The notes beneath the pieces were generated by a model. That model searched no databases. It saw only the letters and a list, made by a program, of their open reading frames with translations, and was not told where the DNA came from. The position numbers were made by a program, and so were the translations under genes. A stretch of 64,000 nucleotides of DNA from positions 89,501 to 153,500 of the forward strand of contig CALYMY010000068.1 in assembly GCA_944548615.1 (NCBI GenBank), written 5' to 3'. Below are positions 35,810 through 49,923 of this stretch, piece by piece (positions within the stretch are counted from its first letter, which is position 1; the number at the start of each line of letters is the position of its first letter). The stretch is from Micropterix aruncella. Lineage: Eukaryota > Arthropoda > Insecta > Lepidoptera > Micropterigidae.

Positions 35810-37356
35810 CCCTCGTCGGGAGCCAACCCTGGGTGCAGCAGCCATGTCATGGTGGAACTTAGTAATTGCCATCATAATGGAATGCCTATACCAAATTTCA
35901 CGTCTCTACGGTTGACCGTTGAGGAGTTCCCTCGTCGGGAGCCAACCCTGGGTGCAGCAGCTATGTCATGGTGGAACTTAGTAATTGCCATCATAATGGA
36001 ATGCCTATACCAAATTTCACGTCTCTACGGTTGACCGTTGAGGAGTTTCCTCGTCGGGAGCCAACCCTGGGTGCAGCAGCGATGTCATGGTGGAACTTAG
36101 AAATTGCCATAATAATGGAATGCCTATACCAAATTTCACGTCTCTACGGTTGACCGTTGAGGAGTTCCCTCGTCGGGAGCCAACCCTGGGTGCAGCAGCC
36201 ATGTCATGGTGGAACTTAGTAATTGCCATCATAATGGAATGCCTATACCAAATTTCACGTATCTACGGTTGACCGTTGAGGAGTTCCCTCGTCGGGAGCC
36301 AACCCTGGATGCAGCAGCCATGTCATGGTGGAACTTAGTAATTGCCATCATAATGGAATGCCTATACCAAATTTCACGTCTCTACGGTTGACCGTTGAGG
36401 AGTTTCCTCGTCGGGAGCCAACCCTGGGTGCAGCAGCGATGTCATGGTGGAACTTAGAAATTGCCATCATAATGGAATGCCTATACCAAATTTCACGTCT
36501 CTACGGTTGACCGTTGAGGAGTTCCCTCGTCGGGAGCCAACCCTGGGTGCAGCAGCCATGTCATGGTGGAACTTAGTAATTGCCATCATAATGGAATGCC
36601 TATACCAAATTTCACGTCTCTACGGTTGACCGTTGAGGAGTTCCCTCGTCGGGAGCCAACCCTGGATGCAGCAGCCATGTCATGGTGGAACTTAGTAATT
36701 GCCATCATAATGGAATGCCTATACCAAATTTCACGTCTCTACGGTTGACCGTTGAGGAGTTTCCTCGTCGGGAGCCAACCCTGGGTGCAGCAGCGATGTC
36801 ATGGTGGAACTTAGAAATTGCCATCATAATGGAATGCCTATACCAAATTTCACGTCTCTACGGTTGACCGTTGAGGAGTTTCCTCGTCGGGAGCCAACCC
36901 TGGGTGCAGCAGCGATGTCATGGTGGAACTTAGAAATTGCCATCATAATGGAATGCCTATACCAAATTTCACGTCTCTACGGTTGACCGTTGAGGAGTTT
37001 CCTCGTCGGGAGCCAACCCTGGGTGCAGCAGCGATGTCATGGTGGAACTTAGAAATTGCCATCATAATGGAATGCCTATACCAAATTTCACGTCTCTACG
37101 GTTGACCGTTGAGGAGTTCCCTCGTCGGGAGCCAACCCTGGGTGCAGCAGCCATGTCATGGTGGAACTTAGTAATTGCCATCATAATGGAATGGCTATAA
37201 CAAATTTCACGTCTCTAGGGTTGACCGTTGAGGAGTTCCCTCGTCGGGAGCCAACCCTGGGTGCAGCAGCCATGTCATGGTGGAACTTAGTAATTGCCAT
37301 CATAATGGAATGCCTATACCAAATTTCACGTCTCTACGGTTGACCGTTGAGGAGTT
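35810..37356 (+). repeat. 119-bp block, unit 11 (13 monomers)
   Basis: Order as unit 2, with GCAGCTATG in the second monomer and CACGTATCTACGG in the fourth. Confidence 0.95.
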
Positions 37357-38083
37357 CCCTCGTCCTTGTCACGTACCTCTTTCCGTAGGTTGTTTACTCC
37401 TTTTAATTCGTTTAACGCCTCGCGGGCAATATCTCTGGCTCGTTCCGGTATTTCTTCGAAATTCCGAAACGGCACTTCTATTTCTGTGGTCTCCATATTG
37501 TCTCTTCTCGTTGATCAAAGGCACTGAAAATGAAAATGAAAAAGCACAGATTAAATAGTATTGAAAAGTAATTAAAGAAGAAGAAGAAGACGAGATAAAA
37601 AGCAGAAGCAATGAAATGAAAAGCGTTCTAAAACCCTATCTTTTGACACCTCGCTTGTGTGTATATGATAAAATAAAGAATATAAAATTTAATTTATTAA
37701 ACGAAGCCGCGGGAAAAATACTAAAACTCCCTTGGCTCGGATCGCTACTATTGAAAACAAAAATCGTAAAATCGATAAATAAACTTTTGCAAGTATGACG
37801 AGGGCTGAAGTTACCATAGAAACAGAAATCGTTAAATCGATAAATATTCTATTGCGAGTCGGGCCACCGCCCGAGCTCGTTACTATGGAAACAAAACCGT
37901 TAAATCGATAAATCAATATACCTATACAGATATTAAATCGTCTATAATTCCGTTAATATTAATCAGATTTGAAAATTAAAAGAAGCGTTAGATGCGCAAA
38001 GCAAAACTCTATTAGATAATAATAAACAGGGAGGACTATAATTGATGCCTTTTAGCGAAATAGCCCTCAAACGTCGGGAGCCA

Positions 38084-39797
38084 ATTTATTTCGAAAAATG
38101 TGATTTTTTCATAACAATTTCTATGTTCAAAATGAAAGTTTATATAAAAAATTTCAAAATGTCAAAATTTCGAAAATGCCATTTCGTAGAGATTTCAAAG
38201 GCCTTCGTTCTGCCCGAACAACGTAACGCGTTTGATTTACTCTATCACGGTCTTTTTCGAAAAATGACATTTATTCATAACAATTTCTATGTCCAAAATG
38301 AAAGTTTGTATAAAAAATTTCAAAATGTCAAAATTTCGAAAATGCCATTTCGTAGAGATTTCAAAGGCCTTCGTTCTGTCCGAACACCGTAACGCGTTTT
38401 ATTTACTCTATCACGGTCTTTTTCGAAAAATGACATTTATTCATAACAATTTCTATGTTCAAAATGAAAGTTTATATAAAAAATTTCAAAATGTCAAAAT
38501 TTCGAAAATGCCATTTCGTAGAGATTTCAAAGGCCTTCGTTCTGTCCAAACACCGTAACGCGTTTTATTTACTCTATCTCGTTCTTTTGTGAAAAATGTG
38601 ATTTTTTCATAACAATTTCTATGTTCAAAATGAAAGTTTATATAAAATATTTCAAAATGTCAAAATTTCGAAAATGCCATTTCGTAGAGTTTTCAAAGGC
38701 CTTCGTTCTGTCCGAACACCGTAACGCGTTTGATTTACTCTATCACGGTCTTTTTCGAAAAATGACATTTATTCATAACAATTTCTATGTTCAAAATGAA
38801 AGTTTGTATAAAAAATTTCAAAATGTCAAAATTTCGAAAATGCCATTTCGTAGAGATTTCAAAGGCCTTCGTTCTGCCGGAACACCGTAACGCGTTTAAT
38901 TTACTCTATCACGGTCTTTTTTGAAAAATGTCATTTATTCATAACAATTTCTATGTTCAAAATGAAAGTTTGTATAAAAAATTTCAAAATGTCAAAATTT
39001 CGAAAATGCCATTTCGTAGAGATTTCAAAGGCCTTCGTTCTGCCGGAACACCGTAACGCGTTTAATTTACTCTATCACGGTCTTTTTTGAAAAATGTCAT
39101 TTATTCATAACAATTTCTATGTTCAAAATGAAAGTTTATATAAAAAATTTCAAAATGTCAAAATTTCGAAAATGCCATTTCGTAGAGATTTCAAAGGCCT
39201 TCGTTCTGCCCGAACAACGTAACGCGTTTGATTTACTCTATCACGGTCTTTTTCGAAAAATGACATTTATTCATAACAATTTCTATGTTCAAAATGAAAG
39301 TTTGTATAAAAAATTTCAAAATGTCAAAATTTCGAAAATGCCATTTCGTAGAGATTTCAAAGGCCTTCGTTCTGCCGGAACACCGTAACGCGTTTAATTT
39401 ACTCTATCACGGTCTTTTTTGAAAAATGTCATTTATTCATAACAATTTCTATGTTCAAAATGAAAGTTTATATAAAAAATTTCAAAATGTCAAAATTTCG
39501 AAAATGCCATTTCGAAGAGAATACCAAGGCCGTCGTTCTGTCCGAACGCCGTAACGCTATAGGTTTACTCTATCACGATCTTTTTCGAAAAATGTGATTT
39601 TTTCATTATAATTTCTATGTTTAAAATGAAATTCTATATAAAAATTTTCAAAATGTCAAAATTTCAAAAATGCCATTTTGTAGAGCTTAAGCGGGGTGTC
39701 GATCTCTCCAAAGTCCGCAACGCGGTAGGTTTACTCTATCTCGATTTATTTCGAAAAATGTGATTTTTTTCATAACAATTTCTATGTTCAAAATGAA
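38084..39797 (+). repeat. 166-bp block, unit 12 (10 copies)
   Basis: Same expanded order as unit 4. Confidence 0.95.
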
Positions 39798-39801
39798 GCT
39801 T

Positions 39802-40872
39802 CCCTCGTCGGGAGCCAACCCTGGGTGCAGCAGCCATGTCATGGTGGAACTTAGTAATTGCCATCATAATGGAATGCCTATACCAAATTTCACGTCTCTA
39901 CGGTTGACCGTTGAGGAGTTCCCTCGTCGGGAGCCAACCCTGGGTGCAGCAGCCATGTCATGGTGGAACTTAGTAATTGCCATCATAATGGAATGCCTAT
40001 ACCAAATTTCACGTCTCTACGGTTGACCGTTGAGGAGTTTCCTCGTCGGGAGCCAACCCTGGGTGCAGCAGCGATGTCATGGTGGAACTTAGAAATTGCC
40101 ATAATAATGGAATGCCTATACCAAATTTCACGTCTCTACGGTTGACCGTTGAGGAGTTCCCTCGTCGGGAGCCAACCCTGGGTGCAGCAGCCATGTCATG
40201 GTGGAACTTAGAAATTGCCATCATAATGGAATGCCTATACCAAATTTCACGTCTCTACGGTTGACCGTTGAGGAGTTCCCTCGTCGGGAGCCAACCCTGG
40301 GTGCAGCAGCCATGTCATGGTGGAACTTAGTAATTGCCATCATAATGGAATGCCTATACCAAATTTCACGTCTCTACGGTTGACCGTTGAGGAGTTCCCT
40401 CGTCGGGAGCCAACCCTGGGTGCAGCAGCCATGTCATGGTGGAACTTAGTAATTGCCATCATAATGGAATGCCTATACCAAATTTCACGTCTCTACGGTT
40501 GACCGTTGAGGAGTTCCCTCGTCGGGAGCCAACCCTGGGTGCAGCAGCGATGTCATGGTGGAACTTAGAAATTGCCATCATAATGGAATGCCTATACCAA
40601 ATTTCACGTCTCTACGGTTGACCGTTGAGGAGTTCCCTCGTCGGGAGCCAACCCTGGGTGCAGCAGCCATGTCATGGTGGAACTTAGTAATTGCCATCAT
40701 AATGGAATGGCTATAACAAATTTCACGTCTCTAGGGTTGACCGTTGAGGAGTTCCCTCGTCGGGAGCCAACCCTGGGTGCAGCAGCCATGTCATGGTGGA
40801 ACTTAGTAATTGCCATCATAATGGAATGCCTATACCAAATTTCACGTCTCTACGGTTGACCGTTGAGGAGTT
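39802..40872 (+). repeat. 119-bp block, unit 12 (9 monomers)
   Basis: Order as unit 4. Confidence 0.95.
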
Positions 40873-41599
40873 CCCTCGTCCTTGTCACGTACCTCTTTCC
40901 GTAGGTTGTTTACTCCTTTTAATTCGTTTAACGCCTCGCGGGCAATATCTCTGGCTCGTTCCGGTATTTCTTCGAAATTCCGAAACGGCACTTCTATTTC
41001 TGTGGTCTCCATATTGTCTCTTCTCGTTGATCAAAGGCACTGAAAATGAAAATGAAAAAGCACAGATTAAATAGTATTGAAAAGTAATTAAAGAAGAAGA
41101 AGAAGACGAGATAAAAAGCAGAAGCAATGAAATGAAAAGCGTTCTAAAACCCTATCTTTTGACACCTCGCTTGTGTGTATATGATAAAATAAAGAATATA
41201 AAATTTAATTTATTAAACGAAGCCGCGGGAAAAATACTAAAACTCCCTTGGCTCGGATCGCTACTATTGAAAACAAAAATCGTAAAATCGATAAATAAAC
41301 TTTTGCAAGTATGACGAGGGCTGAAGTTACCATAGAAACAGAAATCGTTAAATCGATAAATATTCTATTGCGAGTCGGGCCACCGCCCGAGCTCGTTACT
41401 ATGGAAACAAAACCGTTAAATCGATAAATCAATATACCTATACAGATATTAAATCGTCTATAATTCCGTTAATATTAATCAGATTTGAAAATTAAAAGAA
41501 GCGTTAGATGCGCAAAGCAAAACTCTATTAGATAATAATAAACAGGGAGGACTATAATTGATGCCTTTTAGCGAAATAGCCCTCAAACGTCGGGAGCCA

Positions 41600-42814
41600 A
41601 TTTATTTCGAAAAATGTGATTTTTTCATAACAATTTCTATGTTCAAAATGAAAGTTTATATAAAAAATTTCAAAATGTCAAAATTTCGAAAATGCCATTT
41701 CGTAGAGATTTCAAAGGCCTTCGTTCTGCCCGAACAACGTAACGCGTTTGATTTACTCTATCACGGTCTTTTTCGAAAAATGACATTTATTCATAACAAT
41801 TTCTATGTCCAAAATGAAAGTTTGTATAAAAAATTTCAAAATGTCAAAATTTCGAAAATGCCATTTCGTAGAGATTTCAAAGGCCTTCGTTCTGTCCGAA
41901 CACCGTAACGCGTTTTATTTACTCTATCACGGTCTTTTTCGAAAAATGACATTTATTCATAACAATTTCTATGTTCAAAATGAAAGTTTATATAAAAAAT
42001 TTCAAAATGTCAAAATTTCGAAAATGCCATTTCGTAGAGATTTCAAAGGCCTTCGTTCTGTCCAAACACCGTAACGCGTTTTATTTACTCTATCTCGTTC
42101 TTTTGTGAAAAATGTGATTTTTTCATAACAATTTCTATGTTCAAAATGAAAGTTTATATAAAATATTTCAAAATGTCAAAATTTCGAAAATGCCATTTCG
42201 TAGAGTTTTCAAAGGCCTTCGTTCTGTCCGAACACCGTAACGCGTTTGATTTACTCTATCACGGTCTTTTTCGAAAAATGACATTTATTCATAACAATTT
42301 CTATGTTCAAAATGAAAGTTTGTATAAAAAATTTCAAAATGTCAATATTTCGAAAATGCCATTTCGTAGAGATTTCAAAGGCCTTCGTTCTGCCGGAACA
42401 CCGTAACGCGTTTAATTTACTCTATCACGGTCTTTTTTGAAAAATGTCATTTATTCATAACAATTTCTATGTTCAAAATGAAAGTTTATATAAAAAATTT
42501 CAAAATGTCAAAATTTCGAAAATGCCATTTCGAAGAGAATACCAAGGCCGTCGTTCTGTCCGAACGCCGTAACGCTATAGGTTTACTCTATCACGATCTT
42601 TTTCGAAAAATGTGATTTTTTCATTATAATTTCTATGTTTAAAATGAAATTCTATATAAAAATTTTCAAAATGTCAAAATTTCAAAAATGCCATTTTGTA
42701 GAGCTTAAGCGGGGTGTCGATCTCTCCAAAGTCCGCAACGCGGTAGGTTTACTCTATCTCGATTTATTTCGAAAAATGTGATTTTTTCATAACAATTTCT
42801 ATGTTCAAAATGAA
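41600..42814 (+). repeat. 166-bp block, unit 13 (7 copies)
   Basis: c1-c7 without ACAT; c5 has GTCAATATTT at 42346. Confidence 0.95.
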
Positions 42815-42818
42815 GCTT

Positions 42819-44365
42819 CCCTCGTCGGGAGCCAACCCTGGGTGCAGCAGCCATGTCATGGTGGAACTTAGTAATTGCCATCATAATGGAATGCCTATAC
42901 CAAATTTCACGTCTCTACGGTTGACCGTTGAGGAGTTCCCTCGTCGGGAGCCAACCCTGGGTGCAGCAGCCATGTCATGGTGGAACTTAGTAATTGCCAT
43001 CATAATGGAATGCCTATACCAAATTTCACGTCTCTACGGTTGACCGTTGAGGAGTTTCCTCGTCGGGAGCCAACCCTGGGTGCAGCAGCGATGTCATGGT
43101 GGAACTTAGAAATTGCCATAATAATGGAATGCCTATACCAAATTTCACGTCTCTACGGTTGACCGTTGAGGAGTTCCCTCGTCGGGAGCCAACCCTGGGT
43201 GCAGCAGCCATGTCATGGTGGAACTTAGTAATTGCCATCATAATGGAATGCCTATACCAAATTTCACGTCTCTACGGTTGACCGTTGAGGAGTTCCCTCG
43301 TCGGGAGCCAACCCTGGATGCAGCAGCCATGTCATGGTGGAACTTAGTAATTGCCATCATAATGGAATGCCTATACCAAATTTCACGTCTCTACGGTTGA
43401 CCGTTGAGGAGTTTCCTCGTCGGGAGCCAACCCTGGGTGCAGCAGCGATGTCATGGTGGAACTTAGAAATTGCCATCATAATGGAATGCCTATACCAAAT
43501 TTCACGTCTCTACGGTTGACCGTTGAGGAGTTCCCTCGTCGGGAGCCAACCCTGGGTGCAGCAGCCATGTCATGGTGGAACTTAGTAATTGCCATCATAA
43601 TGGAATGCCTATACCAAATTTCACGTCTCTACGGTTGACCGTTGAGGAGTTCCCTCGTCGGGAGCCAACCCTGGATGCAGCAGCCATGTCATGGTGGAAC
43701 TTAGTAATTGCCATCATAATGGAATGCCTATACCAAATTTCACGTCTCTACGGTTGACCGTTGAGGAGTTTCCTCGTCGGGAGCCAACCCTGGGTGCAGC
43801 AGCGATGTCATGGTGGAACTTAGAAATTGCCATCATAATGGAATGCCTATACCAAATTTCACGTCTCTACGGTTGACCGTTGAGGAGTTTCCTCGTCGGG
43901 AGCCAACCCTGGGTGCAGCAGCGATGTCATGGTGGAACTTAGAAATTGCCATCATAATGGAATGCCTATACCAAATTTCACGTCTCTACGGTTGACCGTT
44001 GAGGAGTTTCCTCGTCGGGAGCCAACCCTGGGTGCAGCAGCGATGTCATGGTGGAACTTAGAAATTGCCATCATAATGGAATGCCTATACCAAATTTCAC
44101 GTCTCTACGGTTGACCGTTGAGGAGTTCCCTCGTCGGGAGCCAACCCTGGGTGCAGCAGCCATGTCATGGTGGAACTTAGTAATTGCCATCATAATGGAA
44201 TGGCTATAACAAATTTCACGTCTCTAGGGTTGACCGTTGAGGAGTTCCCTCGTCGGGAGCCAACCCTGGGTGCAGCAGCCATGTCATGGTGGAACTTAGT
44301 AATTGCCATCATAATGGAATGCCTATACCAAATTTCACGTCTCTACGGTTGACCGTTGAGGAGTT
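42819..44365 (+). repeat. 119-bp block, unit 13 (13 monomers)
   Basis: Order as unit 2, without the unit 11 private changes. Confidence 0.95.
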
Positions 44366-45092
44366 CCCTCGTCCTTGTCACGTACCTCTTTCCGTAGGTT
44401 GTTTACTCCTTTTAATTCGTTTAACGCCTCGCGGGCAATATCTCTGGCTCGTTCCGGTATTTCTTCGAAATTCCGAAACGGCACTTCTATTTCTGTGGTC
44501 TCCATATTGTCTCTTCTCGTTGATCAAAGGCACTGAAAATGAAAATGAAAAAGCACAGATTAAATAGTATTGAAAAGTAATTAAAGAAGAAGAAGAAGAC
44601 GAGATAAAAAGCAGAAGCAATGAAATGAAAAGCGTTCTAAAACCCTATCTTTTGACACCTCGCTTGTGTGTATATGATAAAATAAAGAATATAATATTTA
44701 ATTTATTAAACGAAGCCGCGGGAAAAATACTAAAACTCCCTTGGCTCGGATCGCTACTATTGAAAACAAAAATCGTAAAATCGATAAATAAACTTTTGCA
44801 AGTATGACGAGGGCTGAAGTTACCATAGAAACAGAAATCGTTAAATCGATAAATATTCTATTGCGAGTCGGGCCACCGCCCGAGCTCGTTACTATGGAAA
44901 CAAAACCGTTAAATCGATAAATCAATATACCTATACAGATATTAAATCGTCTATAATTCCGTTAATATTAATCAGATTTGAAAATTAAAAGAAGCGTTAG
45001 ATGCGCAAAGCAAAACTCTATTAGATAATAATAAACAGGGAGGACTATAATTGATGCCTTTTAGCGAAATAGCCCTCAAACGTCGGGAGCCA

Positions 45093-46307
45093 ATTTATTT
45101 CGAAAAATGTGATTTTTTCATAACAATTTCTATGTTCAAAATGAAAGTTTATATAAAAAATTTCAAAATGTCAAAATTTCGAAAATGCCATTTCGTAGAG
45201 ATTTCAAAGGCCTTCGTTCTGCCCGAACAACGTAACGCGTTTGATTTACTCTATCACGGTCTTTTTCGAAAAATGACATTTATTCATAACAATTTCTATG
45301 TCCAAAATGAAAGTTTGTATAAAAAATTTCAAAATGTCAAAATTTCGAAAATGCCATTTCGTAGAGATTTCAAAGGCCTTCGTTCTGTCCGAACACCGTA
45401 ACGCGTTTTATTTACTCTATCACGGTCTTTTTCGAAAAATGACATTTATTCATAACAATTTCTATGTTCAAAATGAAAGTTTATATAAAAAATTTCAAAA
45501 TGTCAAAATTTCGAAAATGCCATTTCGTAGAGATTTCAAAGGCCTTCGTTCTGTCCAAACACCGTAACGCGTTTTATTTACTCTATCTCGTTCTTTTGTG
45601 AAAAATGTGATTTTTTCATAACAATTTCTATGTTCAAAATGAAAGTTTATATAAAATATTTCAAAATGTCAAAATTTCGAAAATGCCATTTCGTAGAGTT
45701 TTCAAAGGCCTTCGTTCTGTCCGAACGCCGTAACGCGTTTGATTTACTCTATCACGGTCTTTTTCGAAAAATGACATTTATTCATAACAATTTCTATGTT
45801 CAAAATGAAAGTTTGTATAAAAAATTTCAAAATGTCAAAATTTCGAAAATGCCATTTCGTAGAGATTTCAAAGGCCTTCGTTCTGCCGGAACACCGTAAC
45901 GCGTTTAATTTACTCTATCACGGTCTTTTTTGAAAAATGTCATTTATTCATAACAATTTCTATGTTCAAAATGAAAGTTTATATAAAAAATTTCAAAATG
46001 TCAAAATTTCGAAAATGCCATTTCGAAGAGAATACCAAGGCCGTCGTTCTGTCCGAACGCCGTAACGCTATAGGTTTACTCTATCACGATCTTTTTCGAA
46101 AAATGTGATTTTTTCATTATAATTTCTATGTTTAAAATGAAATTCTATATAAAAATTTTCAAAATGTCAAACTTTCAAAAATGCCATTTTGTAGAGCTTA
46201 AGCGGGGTGTCGATCTCTCCAAAGTCCGCAACGCGGTAGGTTTACTCTATCTCGATTTATTTCGAAAAATGTGATTTTTTCATAACAATTTCTATGTTCA
46301 AAATGAA
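45093..46307 (+). repeat. 166-bp block, unit 14 (7 copies)
   Basis: c1-c7 without ACAT; private changes in c4 (CGAACGCC) and c7 (CAAACTTTC). Confidence 0.95.
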
Positions 46308-46311
46308 GCTT

Positions 46312-47977
46312 CCCTCGTCGGGAGCCAACCCTGGGTGCAGCAGCCATGTCATGGTGGAACTTAGTAATTGCCATCATAATGGAATGCCTATACCAAATTT
46401 CACGTCTCTACGGTTGACCGTTGAGGAGTTCCCTCGTCGGGAGCCAACCCTGGGTGCAGCAGCCATGTCATGGTGGAACTTAGTAATTGCCATCATAATG
46501 GAATGCCTATACCAAATTTCACGTCTCTACGGTTGACCGTTGAGGAGTTTCCTCGTCGGGAGCCAACCCTGGGTGCAGCAGCGATGTCATGGTGGAACTT
46601 AGAAATTGCCATAATAATGGAATGCCTATACCAAATTTCACGTCTCTACGGTTGACCGTTGAGGAGTTCCCTCGTCGGGAGCCAACCCTGGGTGCAGCAG
46701 CCATGTCATGGTGGAACTTAGAAATTGCCATCATAATGGAATGCCTATACCAAATTTCACGTCTCTACGGTTGACCGTTGAGGAGTTCCCTCGTCGGGAG
46801 CCAACCCTGGGTGCAGCAGCCATGTCATGGTGGAACTTAGTAATTGCCATCATAATGGAATGCCTATACCAAATTTCACGTCTCTACGGTTGACCGTTGA
46901 GGAGTTCCCTCGTCGGGAGCCAACCCTGGATGCAGCAGCCATGTCATGGTGGAACTTAGTAATTGCCATCATAATGGAATGCCTATACCAAATTTCACGT
47001 CTCTACGGTTGACCGTTGAGGAGTTTCCTCGTCGGGAGCCAACCCTGGGTGCAGCAGCGATGTCATGGTGGAACTTAGAAATTGCCATCATAATGGAATG
47101 CCTATACCAAATTTCACGTCTCTACGGTTGACCGTTGAGGAGTTCCCTCGTCGGGAGCCAACCCTGGGTGCAGCAGCCATGTCATGGTGGAACTTAGTAA
47201 TTGCCATCATAATGGAATGCCTATACCAAATTTCACGTCTCTACGGTTGACCGTTGAGGAGTTCCCTCGTCGGGAGCCAACCCTGGATGCAGCAGCCATG
47301 TCATGGTGGAACTTAGTAATTGCCATCATAATGGAATGCCTATACCAAATTTCACGTCTCTACGGTTGACCGTTGAGGAGTTTCCTCGTCGGGAGCCAAC
47401 CCTGGGTGCAGCAGCGATGTCATGGTGGAACTTAGAAATTGCCATCATAATGGAATGCCTATACCAAATTTCACGTCTCTACGGTTGACCGTTGAGGAGT
47501 TTCCTCGTCGGGAGCCAACCCTGGGTGCAGCAGCGATGTCATGGTGGAACTTAGAAATTGCCATCATAATGGAATGCCTATACCAAATTTCACGTCTCTA
47601 CGGTTGACCGTTGAGGAGTTTCCTCGTCGGGAGCCAACCCTGGGTGCAGCAGCGATGTCATGGTGGAACTTAGAAATTGCCATCATAATGGAATGCCTAT
47701 ACCAAATTTCACGTCTCTACGGTTGACCGTTGAGGAGTTCCCTCGTCGGGAGCCAACCCTGGGTGCAGCAGCCATGTCATGGTGGAACTTAGTAATTGCC
47801 ATCATAATGGAATGGCTATAACAAATTTCACGTCTCTAGGGTTGACCGTTGAGGAGTTCCCTCGTCGGGAGCCAACCCTGGGTGCAGCAGCCATGTCATG
47901 GTGGAACTTAGTAATTGCCATCATAATGGAATGCCTATACCAAATTTCACGTCTCTACGGTTGACCGTTGAGGAGTT
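46312..47977 (+). repeat. 119-bp block, unit 14 (14 monomers)
   Basis: Order as unit 1. Confidence 0.95.
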
Positions 47978-48704
47978 CCCTCGTCCTTGTCACGTACCTC
48001 TTTCCGTAGGTTGTTTACTCCTTTTAATTCGTTTAACGCCTCGCGGGCAATATCTCTGGCTCGTTCCGGTATTTCTTCGAAATTCCGAAACGGCACTTCT
48101 ATTTCTGTGGTCTCCATATTGTCTCTTCTCGTTGATCAAAGGCACTGAAAATGAAAATGAAAAAGCACAGATTAAATAGTATTGAAAAGTAATTAAAGAA
48201 GAAGAAGAAGACGAGATAAAAAGCAGAAGCAATGAAATGAAAAGCGTTCTAAAACCCTATCTTTTGACACCTCGCTTGTGTGTATATGATAAAATAAAGA
48301 ATATAATATTTAATTTATTAAACGAAGCCGCGGGAAAAATACTAAAACTCCCTTGGCTCGGATCGCTACTATTGAAAACAAAAATCGTAAAATCGATAAA
48401 TAAACTTTTGCAAGTATGACGAGGGCTGAAGTTACCATAGAAACAGAAATCGTTAAATCGATAAATATTCTATTGCGAGTCGGGCCACCGCCCGAGCTCG
48501 TTACTATGGAAACAAAACCGTTAAATCGATAAATCAATATACCTATACAGATATTAAATCGTCTATAATTCCGTTAATATTAATCAGATTTGAAAATTAA
48601 AAGAAGCGTTAGATGCGCAAAGCAAAACTCTATTAGATAATAATAAACAGGGAGGACTATAATTGATGCCTTTTAGCGAAATAGCCCTCAAACGTCGGGA
48701 GCCA

Positions 48705-49919
48705 ATTTATTTCGAAAAATGTGATTTTTTCATAACAATTTCTATGTTCAAAATGAAAGTTTATATAAAAAATTTCAAAATGTCAAAATTTCGAAAATGC
48801 CATTTCGTAGAGATTTCAAAGGCCTTCGTTCTGCCCGAACAACGTAACGCGTTTGATTTACCCTATCACGGTCTTTTTCGAAAAATGACATTTATTCATA
48901 ACAATTTCTATGTCCAAAATGAAAGTTTGTATAAAAAATTTCAAAATGTCAAAATTTCGAAAATGCCATTTCGTAGAGATTTCAAAGGCCTTCGTTCTGT
49001 CCGAACGCCGTAACGCGTTTTATTTACTCTATCACGGTCTTTTTCGAAAAATGACATTTATTCATAACAATTTCTATGTTCAAAATGAAAGTTTATATAA
49101 AAAATTTCAAAATGTCAAAATTTCGAAAATGCCATTTCGTAGAGATTTCAAAGGCCTTCGTTCTGTCCGAACACCGTAACGCGTTTTATTTACTCTATCA
49201 CGGTCTTTTTCGAAAAATGACATTTATTCATAACAATTTCTATGTTCAAAATGAAAGTTTATATAAAAAATTTCAAAATGTCAAAATTTCGAAAATGCCA
49301 TTTCGTAGAGATTTCAAAGGCCTTCGTTCTGTCCAAACACCGTAACGCGTTTTATTTACTCTATCTCGTTCTTTTGTGAAAAATGTGATTTTTTCATAAC
49401 AATTTCTATGTTCAAAATGAAAGTTTATATAAAATATTTCAAAATGTCAAAATTTCGAAAATGCCATTTCGTAGAGTTTTCAAAGGCCTTCGTTCTGTCC
49501 GAACACCGTAACGCGTTTGATTTACTCTATCACGGTCTTTTTCGAAAAATGACATTTATTCATAACAATTTCTATGTTCAAAATGAAAGTTTATATAAAA
49601 AAATTCAAAATGTCAAAATTTCGAAAATGCCATTTCGTAGAGATTTCAAAGGCCGTCGTTCTGTCCAAACGCCGTAACGCTATAGGTTTACTCTATCACG
49701 ATCTTTTTCGAAAAATGTGATTTTTTCATTATAATTTCTATGTTTAAAATGAAATTCTATATAAAAATTTTCAAAATGTCAAAATTTCAAAAATGCCATT
49801 TTGTAGAGCTTAAGCGGGGTGTCGATCTCTCCAAAGTCCGCAACGCGGTAGGTTTACTCTATCTCGATTTATTTCGAAAAATGTGATTTTTTCATAACAA
49901 TTTCTATGATCAAAATGAA
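48705..49919 (+). repeat. 166-bp block, unit 15 (7 copies, reordered)
   Basis: Order c1, c2, a c2/c3 intermediate (anchor 49076), c3, c4, a hybrid and c7. The hybrid (anchor 49574) begins like c3 but ends like c6 (GGCCGTCGTTCTG, CGCTATAGG), so the usual c5 and c6 have been fused while one copy was gained upstream. The total length is unchanged. Confidence 0.9.
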
Positions 49920-49923
49920 GCTT

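Larger units (their letters stand above)
33872..37356 (+). repeat. Unit 11 (3485 bp, 12-bp linker deletion)
   Basis: Linker 33872-34586 is 715 bp because 12 bases are lost after 33925 (ATTCG joined to CGGGC). Other diagnostic changes are C at 35668 (GTCACAATTT), T at 35962 (GCAGCTATG) and A at 36261 (CACGTATCTACGG). All recur in unit 17 at +21,160. Confidence 0.95.
37357..40872 (+). repeat. Unit 12 (3516 bp, 10 x 166, 9 x 119)
   Basis: Linker 37357-38083. It has the architecture of units 4 and 18, with the extra T before the 119-bp block but without unit 4's private changes. It matches unit 18 at offset 21,160. Confidence 0.95.
40873..44365 (+). repeat. Unit 13 (3493 bp, 7 x 166, 13 x 119)
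   Basis: Linker 40873-41599. No ACAT insertion. A-to-T at 42346 (GTCAATATTTCG) is shared only with unit 19 (63506). Confidence 0.95.
44366..47977 (+). repeat. Unit 14 (3612 bp, 7 x 166, 14 x 119)
   Basis: Linker 44366-45092 has the AATATAATATTT variant. Private changes are CCGAACGCCGTAACGCGTTTGA near 45727 and GTCAAACTTTC near 46170. Confidence 0.95.
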